A stretch of 64,000 nt of DNA from Bacteroidetes bacterium GWF2_43_63. Lineage in GTDB: Bacteria; Bacteroidota; Bacteroidia; Bacteroidales; DTU049. Shown piece after piece: positions 8,563 through 19,497 of this stretch. The stretch spans positions 33,210 through 97,209 of the forward strand of contig MEOQ01000043.1 in assembly GCA_001769275.1 (NCBI GenBank). The letters are read 5' to 3'. The position numbers were made by a program, and so were the translations under genes. Numbering within the stretch: position 1 is the stretch's first letter; every line of letters begins with the position of its first letter. The notes beneath the pieces were generated by a model that saw only the letters and a list, made by a program, of their open reading frames with translations, searched no databases and was not told the origin of the DNA.

Positions 8563-9726
8563 ATGAATATGAAGCAAAAAAAGATACTGGTTTTTGCCGC
8601 TCCGGTTTTTCTGGTGGCACTTGTGGTAATACTGATCAAGCCATTCGGATCTACATCGGCCGAATATGGAAAATTGTCACCCATTGCGGAGAGCGATTCG
8701 GTCACTTTTTGGGTCACCGGCGACGCTATGATGCACATGCCGCAATACAAAGCCGCCTATTGTGAAGGCACAGGCCTGTGTGAGTTCGACTCCTGCTACA
8801 ATTTCATAAGACCTATTCTGCAAAGCGCAGACGTTCGTCTGGTGAATTTCGAAACTACACTCGCAGGCGAGCCCTACAGCGGATATCCGCGATTCAGCGC
8901 GCCCGAAGAGTTTCCGGATGCCTTGCGCAGAGCGGGCTTCAACTTCTTCGTATTTGCGAACAATCACACTTGCGATCGCAGTGGCGAAGGAATCGAAGGC
9001 AACATCGACTATGCCGACAGCGTGAAACTGTGGCATACCGGCATTTTCCGCAATCCAACCGAACGGCTTGCCCGCTATCCATACATGCTTGAAATTAAAG
9101 GATGGAAACTTGCCATACTGAATTATACCTATGGTACCAACGGAATCCCTGAGCCAGAGCCATACGTAGTGAACCGCATCGATTCGGCGCAAATTCTGTC
9201 CGACATCAGAAAAGCAAAATCACAAAGCGCCGATGCCATCCTGGTTTCCATACACTGGGGCGAAGAATATCAACATAAGCAGAATGCAAATCAAAAAGCC
9301 CTTGCAAATTTTCTGCTTGAAAGCGGCGTAGATGTCATCATCGGCAGTCACCCGCATGTGGTGCAACCCATGGAATTGGTGACGCCCATCGGAAGTATGA
9401 AGGAAAGACTGATAATCTGGTCGCTCGGCAATTTCATTTCGAATCAGAAGGATCCGCTCACCGATGCCGGTCTGCTGGTGGGTTTCACACTCAAACGCAC
9501 GCCATACGGCAAACCCGAAGTGTGCAACGTGAAATTCATTCCGCTTTACCGCATGAAACTCGAAGGCAAAAAACCCGGCTATTACATGATGCCCGGCATG
9601 ATGACCGAAAAGAATATCGATGCCCTCATTCCCGGCGATGAAAATAAGGAAGATTTCCGCTCAGTAATGAAAGACACCCGCCGCAAAGTCAATACTGATC
9701 CACGAATCAGAGAGGTGGAGAAATAA
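8563..9726 (+). CDS. CapA-family metallophosphatase-like protein
   Basis: 387 residues: a short cytoplasmic start, one membrane anchor (about 8-26) and an exported PGA_cap domain of the calcineurin-like superfamily. Metal-ligand motifs appear in order: VTGDAMMH, NFETTL, FANNHTCDRSGEG, SIHWGEEY, GSHPHVVQP and WSLGNFISNQ. Family members include CapA/PgsA of poly-gamma-glutamate synthesis, but most environmental homologues have no proven substrate. The synthetase genes capB and capC are absent here, so a capsule role is not supported. The start is one base after the preceding stop; it is the last gene of the 4383-9726 operon. Confidence 0.85.
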   Translation: MNMKQKKILVFAAPVFLVALVVILIKPFGSTSAEYGKLSPIAESDSVTFWVTGDAMMHMPQYKAAYCEGTGLCEFDSCYNFIRPILQSADVRLVNFETTLAGEPYSGYPRFSAPEEFPDALRRAGFNFFVFANNHTCDRSGEGIEGNIDYADSVKLWHTGIFRNPTERLARYPYMLEIKGWKLAILNYTYGTNGIPEPEPYVVNRIDSAQILSDIRKAKSQSADAILVSIHWGEEYQHKQNANQKALANFLLESGVDVIIGSHPHVVQPMELVTPIGSMKERLIIWSLGNFISNQKDPLTDAGLLVGFTLKRTPYGKPEVCNVKFIPLYRMKLEGKKPGYYMMPGMMTEKNIDALIPGDENKEDFRSVMKDTRRKVNTDPRIREVEK

Positions 9727-9816
9727 TATCAATGTTGAATTATGGGCAACTACCGTTTCGGATTCAATGGTCAGGAGAATAAAAGTGAGTGAAAAGAGTG
9801 ATTGCGAAAAACATCA

Positions 9817-10032
9817 CACCCAACGATTCCGTGTCCGCTCCTCTTCTCAAATCAATGTCTGGCGAACGACAGAATGTTGGGTGCTCCCCGACATTCTACC
9901 GTCAGCTTGAAGGGGGTTGACAATACTGCATTGCTGACGTGGAATCGTCGGGGAGAAAGATGCTTGCACCCAACGATTCCGTGTCCGCTCCTCTATAAAA
10001 TCAATGTCTGGCGGACGACAGAATGTAGGGTG
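9817..10032. mobile_element. Three-hairpin structured repeat, copy E (alpha-beta-alpha)
   Basis: Three successive hairpins fill most of the gap 9727-10125. Alpha 1 (9817-9883) pairs CACCCAAC with GTTGGGTG around loop strands GATTCCGT and GACAGAAT. Beta (9884-9955) pairs CTCCCCGAC with GTCGGGGAG and GTCAGC with GCTGAC around loop strands ATTCTACC and GTGGAATC. Alpha 2 (9967-10032) is a near copy of alpha 1. The stems differ from those of copies A-D, but the ATTCC/GGAAT-type 8-base internal loops are the same kind. Alpha and beta loops are complementary at 6 of 8 positions. The rest of the gap holds nothing else I recognise. Confidence 0.65.
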
Positions 10033-10125
10033 CATCGCTATTCCGGGATGCGAAAACGCGCGCGCAGCGCGGATCACACAAACAAATTATTCAACGGCAT
10101 AGGTTAAAAAGAATACTGCAAAAAT

Positions 10126-11739
10126 TTAAAACGAAGGACATGCCATAGAACGAACACGCCTTTTCTCCACACGCTGATTTTTCGGGTACTTGATTGAATA
10201 ATTTAAAATCAGTTGTTTTGTTTCGCCCGGTTGCAGTGTGAGTTTCCAGGTGATGATTCCGCTGAGCGGATCAAGTGTCCCACCAGAAACATCCATAACA
10301 TCAACCGTGATATCGCTGTTTTGCGAAACCGGCACCTGATCATGCAGAGTAATGTTCATCGCACTTTCCTTGTTATTGCGCACAACAATTTCATACATGA
10401 AAGTTTCTTTAATCGAACTGCCGATGACCTGACTTTTCGAATCTTCCATTTTCTGCGCACGTTTGATAATGATGCGCTTGTCGCGTCCCAGCGAAATTAT
10501 CATGGTGTCGGCCACCGTAGCGGTATTGATGTAGCTTTGTCCTACAAATGTTCCCGCATAAAAAACGGAAGCATGTCCACTCACCAGATTCAGCTTGGTC
10601 CAATCAGTGATTCGCGCAACAAGAAAAGCATCGCGGTCCATTTTCGGCACCGCCGAATAATCAAATTTTGCAGGCAGGTCATAGGATGCAACATCAACCG
10701 TGTAAGCTTTGGAATCGGACAAAATCGTATAAGGCATCGCAATATCAAATTCCTGACTTAGCTCTTCAACCGTCACATTTTCGACTCCAATCTGGTCATC
10801 GCCCACTTCTTTATCAATGGTTGCTCTTTGCTCATTGTTGATAAAATTGCTCTCCGACATATCCTGAACATCGTATCCATAATTGAGCGCCCACTTCTCG
10901 AGAATAGGTCTGGTAGCGCTTTTGCCGGGTTCGGCGGTAGAGAGTTTTATTTTAACATCGTTCCAGTCAACCCCTGAATTATTAAACAAATTCGCACGAT
11001 AAACCATCTGAATCGGTTTGTCGATGCCATCAGCACGAATATCATATTTCGGCGCCCAGCCACAGCCATTCACCATGTATGAAAAATCGAACTTTACTTT
11101 TCCTTCGCGCTGATTCAGCACTGTAAGTTCGATTTCGGAGGATGGCGGATTGTAGGTTGCATTCAGCTCATCGAGTTCTGCCTGCAGTCTATAAAGTGTT
11201 TCGCGATATTTCGCTTCATTTTTTGTCAGCAGAAAAAGTTCATCGTTTATCTGATTACTGCGCAGTCTGAAGAAATCGGCCGAGCGCTGAATTTCCTCCA
11301 CCTTCACGCCATTCTCGGTGCCGCCGATGCTTTGGTTTTTGAAAAGAAGATCTTTTTCCTTTATGAAAGTTTCGCGGCTCATGGCAATGCGCGTAAGCTG
11401 ATCAGTAATAAGCTCTACAGAGTCTTTGAGCAATCGGATCTGCTTGTTGTCGCCCTGACCGTTGAGATAATTTGTGCGCGAAGTAACGCTGAGTATTGTC
11501 GCGTCGCCGTTTTCAATGCTAAAGCGGATGCTGCCGGCATTTAGCTGCGGGCTCAAACCCGGAAGCACAACGGTGCATTTTCCTTTAGGCAAGACGGTTT
11601 CGGCCGAGCAATGCAACTCTGCACCGAGCATGTACACTGTTACTGCATATACCTGCGGCTTAGCCGTGATGTTTTGCGCATCAGACAGATTGAATAAAAA
11701 GACACAGAATATCAACGTGAAAATCCGGACTGTTTTCAT
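10126..11739 (-). CDS. MuiA-like protein with DUF4140 and DUF4139 domains
   Basis: 537 residues with a signal peptide (LFNLSDAQN). The N-terminal part (about 28-130) is a DUF4140-type domain with AVTVYMLGAELHC. It is followed by a helical, probably coiled-coil stretch (about 130-195) and a beta-rich DUF4139 domain starting near SYMVNGCGWAPKYDIR. This matches the mucoidy-inhibitor MuiA group, a set of secreted or periplasmic proteins of unknown biochemical role. The C-terminal strand region WKLTLQPGETKQLILNYSIKYP looks like a sandwich domain. The protein is alone between repeat-filled gaps on both sides. Confidence 0.8.
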   Translation of the reverse strand: MKTVRIFTLIFCVFLFNLSDAQNITAKPQVYAVTVYMLGAELHCSAETVLPKGKCTVVLPGLSPQLNAGSIRFSIENGDATILSVTSRTNYLNGQGDNKQIRLLKDSVELITDQLTRIAMSRETFIKEKDLLFKNQSIGGTENGVKVEEIQRSADFFRLRSNQINDELFLLTKNEAKYRETLYRLQAELDELNATYNPPSSEIELTVLNQREGKVKFDFSYMVNGCGWAPKYDIRADGIDKPIQMVYRANLFNNSGVDWNDVKIKLSTAEPGKSATRPILEKWALNYGYDVQDMSESNFINNEQRATIDKEVGDDQIGVENVTVEELSQEFDIAMPYTILSDSKAYTVDVASYDLPAKFDYSAVPKMDRDAFLVARITDWTKLNLVSGHASVFYAGTFVGQSYINTATVADTMIISLGRDKRIIIKRAQKMEDSKSQVIGSSIKETFMYEIVVRNNKESAMNITLHDQVPVSQNSDITVDVMDVSGGTLDPLSGIITWKLTLQPGETKQLILNYSIKYPKNQRVEKRRVRSMACPSF

Positions 11740-11845
11740 AGACTTTGGGTTTTAAGATATAAAGCTACTAAAAAATAATTTGATGCATATTTAAAATATC
11801 ATCTTTCAATGCTGCGCAGTTCTATTGTGGCCCCGGGACGCACAT

Positions 11846-12020
11846 TGGGCGCGCGTCTCTGGGCGCGCGTCTCCTGACGCGTGACTCTGACGCGTGACCA
11901 TGACCTAAACCTTGACCTTGACCTCGACCTTGACCTCGCCTCTTGTTCTTGTTCTTGACCTCGACCTGGGCGCGCGTCTCCCGACGCGTGACCTTGACCT
12001 TGATCTTGACCTCAACCTTA
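11846..12020. repeat. Degenerate short-repeat array (GACGCGTGAC and CTTGAC units)
   Basis: GGGCGCGCGTCTC and GACGCGTGAC blocks occur two to three times. They are joined by runs of six-base units CTTGAC/CTCGAC, at least ten copies on the plus strand. The array fills most of the gap 11740-12071 between divergent genes. It is not an exact microsatellite; units drift by single bases. Confidence 0.7.
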
Positions 12021-12071
12021 ATCTGTATTCATTGATTATTCGTATTTTTGAAGCATAAACATTTGCTTTCG

Positions 12072-15011
12072 ATGCCACACAATATAGAAAAACATCTCGC
12101 ACAACTCAAAACGCAGCTTTCAGGCGAGCTACATTACGACAAAGCCCATCGAATTATGTATGCTACGGATGCTTCGGCTTACCGCGAGTTTCCTGTTGCA
12201 GTTGCATTTCCAAAAGACAAGGATGATCTGAAAATCCTGATCCGTTTTGCACGCGACAATGACATTACACTGATCCCCCGCGCAGCAGGAACATCGCTCG
12301 CAGGGCAGGTTGTCGGGAATGGGCTGGTGGTGGATATGTCAAAGCACTTCACTCAAATTCTTGAGATAAATGAAAGACAGCATTGGGTAAAGGTTGAACC
12401 CGGTGTAATTCTCGACGAGCTAAACCGCGAACTGGCAAAATGCGGATTGTTTTTTGGCCCCGAAACCAGCACTTCATCGCGCTGCAACATTGGCGGAATG
12501 GTTGGAAATAATTCATGCGGCGCACACAGTCTGGTATATGGGTCCACCCGCGATCATCTGCTTGCCGTTAAAGCATTGCTGAGTGATGGATCCGAAGTCG
12601 AATTCAGGGAATTGTGCCGTGAAGGATTCTGGGAAAAAATGACGCTGGAAAATCTGGAAGGCGACATTTACCGCAATATTCGCGAGATTCTATCAGACCA
12701 GGACAATCAGTTCAGCATCGTTCAGGAATTTCCGGATCCAGCAATTAAACGACGCAACACAGGTTATGCCATTGACCTGCTGATGCGGGCAGAGCCATTC
12801 ACTGGAGGCGAGCCATTCAATTTCTGCAAAATCATTGCCGGCTCCGAAGGCACACTGGCACTCATTACCGAGATAAAACTAAACCTTGTTCCGCTGCCGC
12901 CCAAAGAAAAAGCATTGGTCTGTGTGCATTGCAAAACGCTCGAAGACTCTCTCAAGGCCAATCTCACAGCACTCCAATTCAATCCTGTTTCGGTTGAACT
13001 AATGGATAAAGCCATTCTGGATCTGACAAAAGAGAACATCAATCAGAATAAAAACCGCTTTTTTGTTTATGGCGAACCCGCATCCATACTCATTGTTGAG
13101 TTTGCCGAAGAAACCGAAGACGAGATCAAAAGAAAAACCGAAGCCATGGAAGCCGCTATCAGAGCGGAAAAGCTGGGTTATCATTTTCCTGTAATCACGG
13201 GCGGTGACATCAAAAAAGTTTGGGATCTTCGCAAAGCAGGACTGGGAGTGCTGAGCAACATGCCCGGCGATGCTAAACCCGTCCCGGTAATCGAAGACAC
13301 CGCAGTCAATCCGGAGGTTCTGCCGCAATACATTGATGAATTCAATGCACTTTTGCGGGATTACAATCTCAGTTGCGTGTATTACGCACACATCGGTACC
13401 GGCGAATTACATTTGCGCCCGATTCTGAATTTGCGGGATCCGAAAGATGTTATGCTGTTTCACACCATTGCCCTTGAAACTGCAAGGCTTGTAAAAAAAT
13501 ACAAGGGATCGCTCAGCGGAGAACATGGCGACGGCCGGTTGCGCGGTGAGTTTATTCCACTTATGATTGGTGAGAAAAACTACTCGCTGCTTACGAAAAT
13601 CAAGCATACATGGGATCCATACGGGATTTTCAACAAAGGGAAAATCACCGACACTCCCCCTATGAATACCATGCTGCGGTTTGAGCCGAGCGCACAAGTG
13701 AGGGAAATTGAGACCTATTACGACTTCAGCCACGATCACGGAATTCTGCGTGCCGTTGAAAAATGCAACGGGTCAGGAGATTGCCGAAAGCCCCATCTGG
13801 CCTCAGGAGGCATGTGCCCAAGCTATCAGGCGTCGCTGGATGAAAATAATACAACCCGTGCAAGAGCAAATATTCTGCGCGAATATCTCACCAATAGTCC
13901 AAAATCTAATCCTTTCAATCACCGCGATATTTACAAGGCGCTGGATCTATGTCTTGGCTGCAAGTTGTGCAAATCGGAGTGCCCATCGTCGGTTGACATG
14001 GCCAAATACAAAACAGAATTTTTGCAGCACTGGTACAACACGCATCCCGTGCGGATCCGCACGCTGGCTATTGCATACATTGATGGCATTAACCGAATGG
14101 CGCTGCCGTTCAGCGGCGTGTATAATCTGTTTGCAAAAAGTTATTTTCTGTCCTGGCCCATAAAAAAAATACTTGGATTTGCACCAGGCAGAAGCTTACC
14201 CGAACTTCACGGAAAATCGCTCCGGCGCTGGGCCCGAAAAAATCTGCCGGAACTAAACAAACTCACCGGACACAACGGTACCGTTCATGTTTTTGTGGAT
14301 GAATTTACCGATACCAATGATATTTACATTGGTGTAAAAGCCCTCAGTCTGCTTTGTATGTTAGGTTACCGTGTTGAACTGCCGGAGCACAACCTCAGTG
14401 CACGCACGTTTATTTCGAAAGGATTGCTGAAAAAAGCACGAAAAATTATTGACAAAAACATTGAGTCAATTTCCGGAAGAGTCTCGGAAGAGCAGCCACT
14501 GATTGGCATAGAGCCATCTGCTATACTTGGATTCAGAGATGAGTACCCCGAACTGTGCAGTGCCAACCTGCGGGAAAAAGCAAAAGATCTCGCTCCATTT
14601 ACAATGCTCATTGATGAATTTATTATGCGTGAATTCGAAAAAGGGAAAATCAAAAGAATACAATTCACGACAGAGAAAAAAGACATTTTGTATCACGGCC
14701 ATTGCCAGCAGAAATCGCTTTTGGGAACTGAAGCTACAAAAAAGATGATGACCATTCCATCGCATTACAGTGTAAAGGAAATCCCGTCGGGTTGCTGCGG
14801 AATGGCTGGCTCGTTCGGATTTGAAAAAGAACATTTTGAACTCAGCATGAAAGTAGGCGAACTGGTTTTACTGCCGACTGTACGCAACGCACCTGAGGGA
14901 GCGTTAATTGCTGCATCTGGCACCAGTTGCCGCCATCAGATAAAAGACGGTACCGGGAAAATAGCCTTGCATCCGGTTGAGATTTTGTTTGATGCTGTGA
15001 GAAACGCGTAG
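12072..15011 (+). CDS. FAD-linked oxidase fused to Fe-S and CCG-domain heterodisulfide-reductase-like module
   Basis: 979 residues from the ATG at 12072. An upstream in-frame TTG at 12048 lies in the promoter region and is not preferred. Residues about 30-450 form a PCMH-type FAD domain plus FAD-oxidase C-terminal domain, as in D-lactate/glycolate dehydrogenases: RAAGTSLAGQ, NIGGMVGNNSCG, IAGSEGTLALI and GEHGDG. Next come two ferredoxin-type Cys clusters, CNGSGDC and CLGCKLCKSEC. The C-terminal module has HGHCQQKS and SGCCGMAGSFG, the cysteine-rich CCG domain. The family oxidises 2-hydroxyacids such as D-lactate and passes electrons to a membrane or cytosolic acceptor. The exact substrate is unknown. 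Confidence 0.88.
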   Translation: MPHNIEKHLAQLKTQLSGELHYDKAHRIMYATDASAYREFPVAVAFPKDKDDLKILIRFARDNDITLIPRAAGTSLAGQVVGNGLVVDMSKHFTQILEINERQHWVKVEPGVILDELNRELAKCGLFFGPETSTSSRCNIGGMVGNNSCGAHSLVYGSTRDHLLAVKALLSDGSEVEFRELCREGFWEKMTLENLEGDIYRNIREILSDQDNQFSIVQEFPDPAIKRRNTGYAIDLLMRAEPFTGGEPFNFCKIIAGSEGTLALITEIKLNLVPLPPKEKALVCVHCKTLEDSLKANLTALQFNPVSVELMDKAILDLTKENINQNKNRFFVYGEPASILIVEFAEETEDEIKRKTEAMEAAIRAEKLGYHFPVITGGDIKKVWDLRKAGLGVLSNMPGDAKPVPVIEDTAVNPEVLPQYIDEFNALLRDYNLSCVYYAHIGTGELHLRPILNLRDPKDVMLFHTIALETARLVKKYKGSLSGEHGDGRLRGEFIPLMIGEKNYSLLTKIKHTWDPYGIFNKGKITDTPPMNTMLRFEPSAQVREIETYYDFSHDHGILRAVEKCNGSGDCRKPHLASGGMCPSYQASLDENNTTRARANILREYLTNSPKSNPFNHRDIYKALDLCLGCKLCKSECPSSVDMAKYKTEFLQHWYNTHPVRIRTLAIAYIDGINRMALPFSGVYNLFAKSYFLSWPIKKILGFAPGRSLPELHGKSLRRWARKNLPELNKLTGHNGTVHVFVDEFTDTNDIYIGVKALSLLCMLGYRVELPEHNLSARTFISKGLLKKARKIIDKNIESISGRVSEEQPLIGIEPSAILGFRDEYPELCSANLREKAKDLAPFTMLIDEFIMREFEKGKIKRIQFTTEKKDILYHGHCQQKSLLGTEATKKMMTIPSHYSVKEIPSGCCGMAGSFGFEKEHFELSMKVGELVLLPTVRNAPEGALIAASGTSCRHQIKDGTGKIALHPVEILFDAVRNA

Positions 15012-15040
15012 AATACAATTTGAGAATTTGAAAGTGTGTT

Positions 15041-15140
15041 ACTTAGTTCGGCGTAGTCTGAAAAGTATAATCTGCTGGCTGGCATTAGTCTGGAGACTAA
15101 TGCCAACCAAATATTTTTAAAAGACTACGCCGAACTAAGT
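15041..15140. repeat. Nested palindromic element
   Basis: Perfect 19-base inverted arms ACTTAGTTCGGCGTAGTCT (15041-15059 and complement 15122-15140) enclose a second perfect palindrome. Its arms TGGCATTAGTCT and AGACTAATGCCA (15080-15105) are separated by two bases. There is no poly-T tract, so it is a structured repeat rather than a simple terminator. Confidence 0.75.
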
Positions 15141-15148
15141 CTGTCACC

Positions 15149-15201
15149 TTGTAACGATTGTAACGACCGTAACGCGTAACGTCTGTAACGTGTAACGAAA
15201 A
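15149..15201. repeat. TAACG array, short copy
   Basis: Six TAACG units spaced by two or four bases (attg, accg, cg, tctg, tg), ending TGTAACGAAAAC directly against the stop codon of the minus-strand gene at 15202. A longer array with the same ending lies at 29830-29925. Confidence 0.75.
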
Positions 15202-15705
15202 CTATTTCAAAAGTTCTCTTATCAGTTCAATGCTTCGATTGGTCGGGTCGGTTTTTTTCAGTGTGAAATCAACGCCTTCGACGCGCACCTTGTGATATCC
15301 CGGGCCATAGCATTCCTTTCGTGTGGTGTCAATAAAAAACATGTCATGCACTTCCCCGCCCTGCCATGGACGCTGCTGTCTAAGCGCCAGTTCAACAGTT
15401 TCCTCGCTGAATCCATCCTGGGAAAGAAAAATTGAAACAATATTGGGAACCACAAAGCGCATGGCTTTTGGCATTTTGTACTGATCATTCACATGCTTTC
15501 TGGCCGCCTCGTGCATCGCCAAACATTTTTCAGCGCTAAAATTCACATAGTTCCCTTCGTGAATAAAATAATAATCGCGGCCCATCATGTTAAAGCGGCG
15601 ATATCCATAAAGGCCAGCCTTAAATATTTCGAAAGAATAGTTCTTCTCTGTCAGAAAAGATTTTTTCTGCGACTCAAGAAAGCGTGAAATAGCAGTGATA
15701 TCCAT
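15202..15705 (-). CDS. Hypothetical protein, 167 aa
   Basis: Soluble 167-residue protein without signal peptide or membrane segment. It has mixed alpha/beta character and aromatic-rich patches such as GLYGYRRFNMMGRDYYF and RPWQGGEVHDMFFID. I recognise no family. The start ATG is followed by MDITAISRFLESQ, and a minus-strand TAACTTTG box (plus-strand 15732-15739) lies about 30 bases upstream, which supports both the start and independent transcription. Its stop codon abuts a TAACG repeat array. Codon use looks like its neighbours. Confidence 0.65.
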   Translation of the reverse strand: MDITAISRFLESQKKSFLTEKNYSFEIFKAGLYGYRRFNMMGRDYYFIHEGNYVNFSAEKCLAMHEAARKHVNDQYKMPKAMRFVVPNIVSIFLSQDGFSEETVELALRQQRPWQGGEVHDMFFIDTTRKECYGPGYHKVRVEGVDFTLKKTDPTNRSIELIRELLK

Positions 15706-15759
15706 AATTTCTGTTTTTTAAGATGGTTTGCCAAAGTTAATAAAACTGCTATAATTTAA

Positions 15760-17436
<1,677 letters not shown>

Positions 17437-17468
17437 ATTGCCGATTCGGAGCAATTTACAATAATCAT

Positions 17469-17476
17469 TACCTTTG
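17469..17476 (+). promoter_or_regulatory. Putative -7 promoter box TACCTTTG
   Basis: Exact TAnnTTTG match 23 bases before the yidC start at 17499, so yidC need not depend on read-through from pyrG. Confidence 0.45.
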
Positions 17477-17498
17477 CACCCCAATTTACGCTCTCACT

Positions 17499-19451
17499 AT
17501 GAAATATAATCAGATTCTCGGATTTGTCCTTATTTTTGCAATCCTCATAGGTTTTTCCATCTGGAATGCCCCTTCCAAAGAGGAACGCGCCAGGGAACAA
17601 GCCAAAAAAGATTCCATTGCCAATGTCAAAACGCAGCAAGATTCACTCAATGCTGTAGCCATGGCTCAGGCCAAGGACTCCACTGCAACTCAGACCGACA
17701 GTACGGCAAAACAAACCAAGCCTGCAAATGTAGTTGCTGCAAACGATACAGCCACCGCTGATTCGGCAGCATTGTTCACTTACGAGAAGGATGGGTTCTT
17801 CTATACATCACTCGAAGGAACTGATTCAAACTATGTTGTTGAAACTCCGCTGATGCGTGTTACAATAGCATCGAAAGGCGCATCAATCAAGCAAATTGAA
17901 TTAAAAAACTTTCTCACCTGGGACAAAAAGCCCATGGAAATGTTTTACAAAGGCAACAGCTATTTCGACATTTCTTTTCACACAACCAAATCGCTGGCGA
18001 AAACATCTGCATTGTATTTTGAACCTGTAAAAGGGTTTAAGAATAATCAGTACAGCACTGTTGTAAGTGGCGATTCCACCGTTATCACTTTCCGCGCACC
18101 GGCCATGAACAACGATGGAACCGAAGCCGGGGCGGTGCTTTTTAATTATACTTTTTACAAAGATTCGTATTTATTCAAGTTCAGCATCGCTTTAGAAAAC
18201 AGCGAAAGCATTATTGGAGCTGGCAACCACTTCATGACTATTGACTGGAATGCCGATCTCGGGACAAAAGAAAAAAGTCTGGATAACGAACGAAATGTTA
18301 GTACCGTTCATTATGCTGATAATGATCTTGAAACCGACTACCTGAGCGAAACAAAGGATGATCAGGAAAGCATCAAAACATCGTTGAAATGGATTTCGTT
18401 CAAGCAACAATTCTTTGCAACCACATTCATCGCTGAAGATAAATTCAATTCGGCTGACATCAAGTCGTACACACGTGAACTCAGCGACAGTGCGTATCTG
18501 AAGACAATGCAATCGACCATGAATCTGGAATTTAATGCCGACAAAAACAACTCGGTTGATTTCAGCATTTATGCAGGGCCACTGAAATACAAAACACTTC
18601 GTCAGTATGATCTGTCACTCGAAAGACAAATACCGCTGGGTTGGAGCTTCGCTCCGCTGGCATGGATAAACAGGTTTGCAGTTATTCCGGTGTTCAACTG
18701 GCTCGAAAGTTATGCATTGAATTACGGAATCATCATTCTGATTTTGACAATAATGCTCAAAACAGTGCTGTTCCCGATAGCATTGAGAACTTATAAAAGT
18801 TCGGCAAAAATGCGCATTCTGAAACCTGAGGTAGATGTGATTGCTGCTAAGTTTCCGAAGAAAGAAGACGCTATGAAAAAGCAACAGGCCACCATGGAGC
18901 TTTATAAAAAAGCCGGTGCCAGTCCGCTCTCAGGATGTCTCCCGATGTTACTACAGTTCCCGATTCTGATTGCATTGTTCCGTTTTTTCCCTGCTTCGAT
19001 TGAGCTTCGTCAGCAACCTTTCCTGTGGGCAGATGATCTTTCAGCATACGACTCCATTTTCGATTTGGGCTTCACCATTCCGTTCTATGGCGATCACGTG
19101 AGTCTTTTCACGCTGCTCATGACAATCTCAACGGTTATTTATACCCGACTGAACGAAAAGATGATGGGAAGCACGAACACAATGCCTGGCATGCGAACAA
19201 TGATGTATTTAATGCCCATTATGTTCCTTGGTTTCTTCAACAGCTATTCTTCCGGATTGAGCTACTATTATTTGCTCGCCAATATCATTACTTTCATTCA
19301 GATTTTTGCCATCCGCTATTTCATTGATGAAAACAAGGTTCGTGCAAGAATCGAAGAAAATAAAAAGAAACCGGTGAAAAAATCGAGCTGGCAGAAACGT
19401 CTTGAAGACGCACAGAAAATGAGCGCCGCCCGTCAGACAAAAAAGAAATAG
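17499..19451 (+). CDS. yidC: Membrane protein insertase YidC
   Basis: Inserts and folds inner-membrane proteins with or without SecYEG. The 650 residues have the Gram-negative layout. There is one N-terminal membrane segment (about 5-22) and a Ser/Thr/Ala/Lys/Gln-rich linker. A large periplasmic beta-sandwich domain (about 100-390) follows, then the conserved core of five membrane segments from about 400 on. Core signatures are YGIIILILTIMLKTVLFPI, SAKMRILKPE, SPLSGCLPMLLQFPILIALF and SGLSYYYLLANI. The C-terminus is strongly basic (KKKPVKKSSWQKR), which is common for ribosome contact. A hairpin terminator follows at 19498. Confidence 0.97.
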   Translation: MKYNQILGFVLIFAILIGFSIWNAPSKEERAREQAKKDSIANVKTQQDSLNAVAMAQAKDSTATQTDSTAKQTKPANVVAANDTATADSAALFTYEKDGFFYTSLEGTDSNYVVETPLMRVTIASKGASIKQIELKNFLTWDKKPMEMFYKGNSYFDISFHTTKSLAKTSALYFEPVKGFKNNQYSTVVSGDSTVITFRAPAMNNDGTEAGAVLFNYTFYKDSYLFKFSIALENSESIIGAGNHFMTIDWNADLGTKEKSLDNERNVSTVHYADNDLETDYLSETKDDQESIKTSLKWISFKQQFFATTFIAEDKFNSADIKSYTRELSDSAYLKTMQSTMNLEFNADKNNSVDFSIYAGPLKYKTLRQYDLSLERQIPLGWSFAPLAWINRFAVIPVFNWLESYALNYGIIILILTIMLKTVLFPIALRTYKSSAKMRILKPEVDVIAAKFPKKEDAMKKQQATMELYKKAGASPLSGCLPMLLQFPILIALFRFFPASIELRQQPFLWADDLSAYDSIFDLGFTIPFYGDHVSLFTLLMTISTVIYTRLNEKMMGSTNTMPGMRTMMYLMPIMFLGFFNSYSSGLSYYYLLANIITFIQIFAIRYFIDENKVRARIEENKKKPVKKSSWQKRLEDAQKMSAARQTKKK

Positions 19452-19497
19452 AATTCAGTCCGCCGCAGCGGATGATTTAGAATATTTGATGAAATAG

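Noticed and set aside
8563..9726. Capsule (poly-gamma-glutamate) synthesis locus
   Set aside because: Only the CapA-like protein is present; capB and capC are absent, and the neighbours are envelope and T9SS proteins.
9817..10032. Possible CRISPR-like direct repeats (two near-identical 67-base units separated by 83 bases)
   Set aside because: Only two direct copies, the units are long and internally palindromic, the intervening DNA is itself a palindrome, and no cas genes are present.
9802..10107. 101-codon open frame across the three-hairpin element
   Set aside because: Its translation repeats the same phrase twice because of the direct repeats; the DNA structure explains the signal.
12048..12071. 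Upstream TTG start for the FAD/Fe-S oxidoreductase
   Set aside because: It overlaps a TATTTTTG promoter-like box, and the added eight residues are not expected in the family; the ATG at 12072 is preferred.
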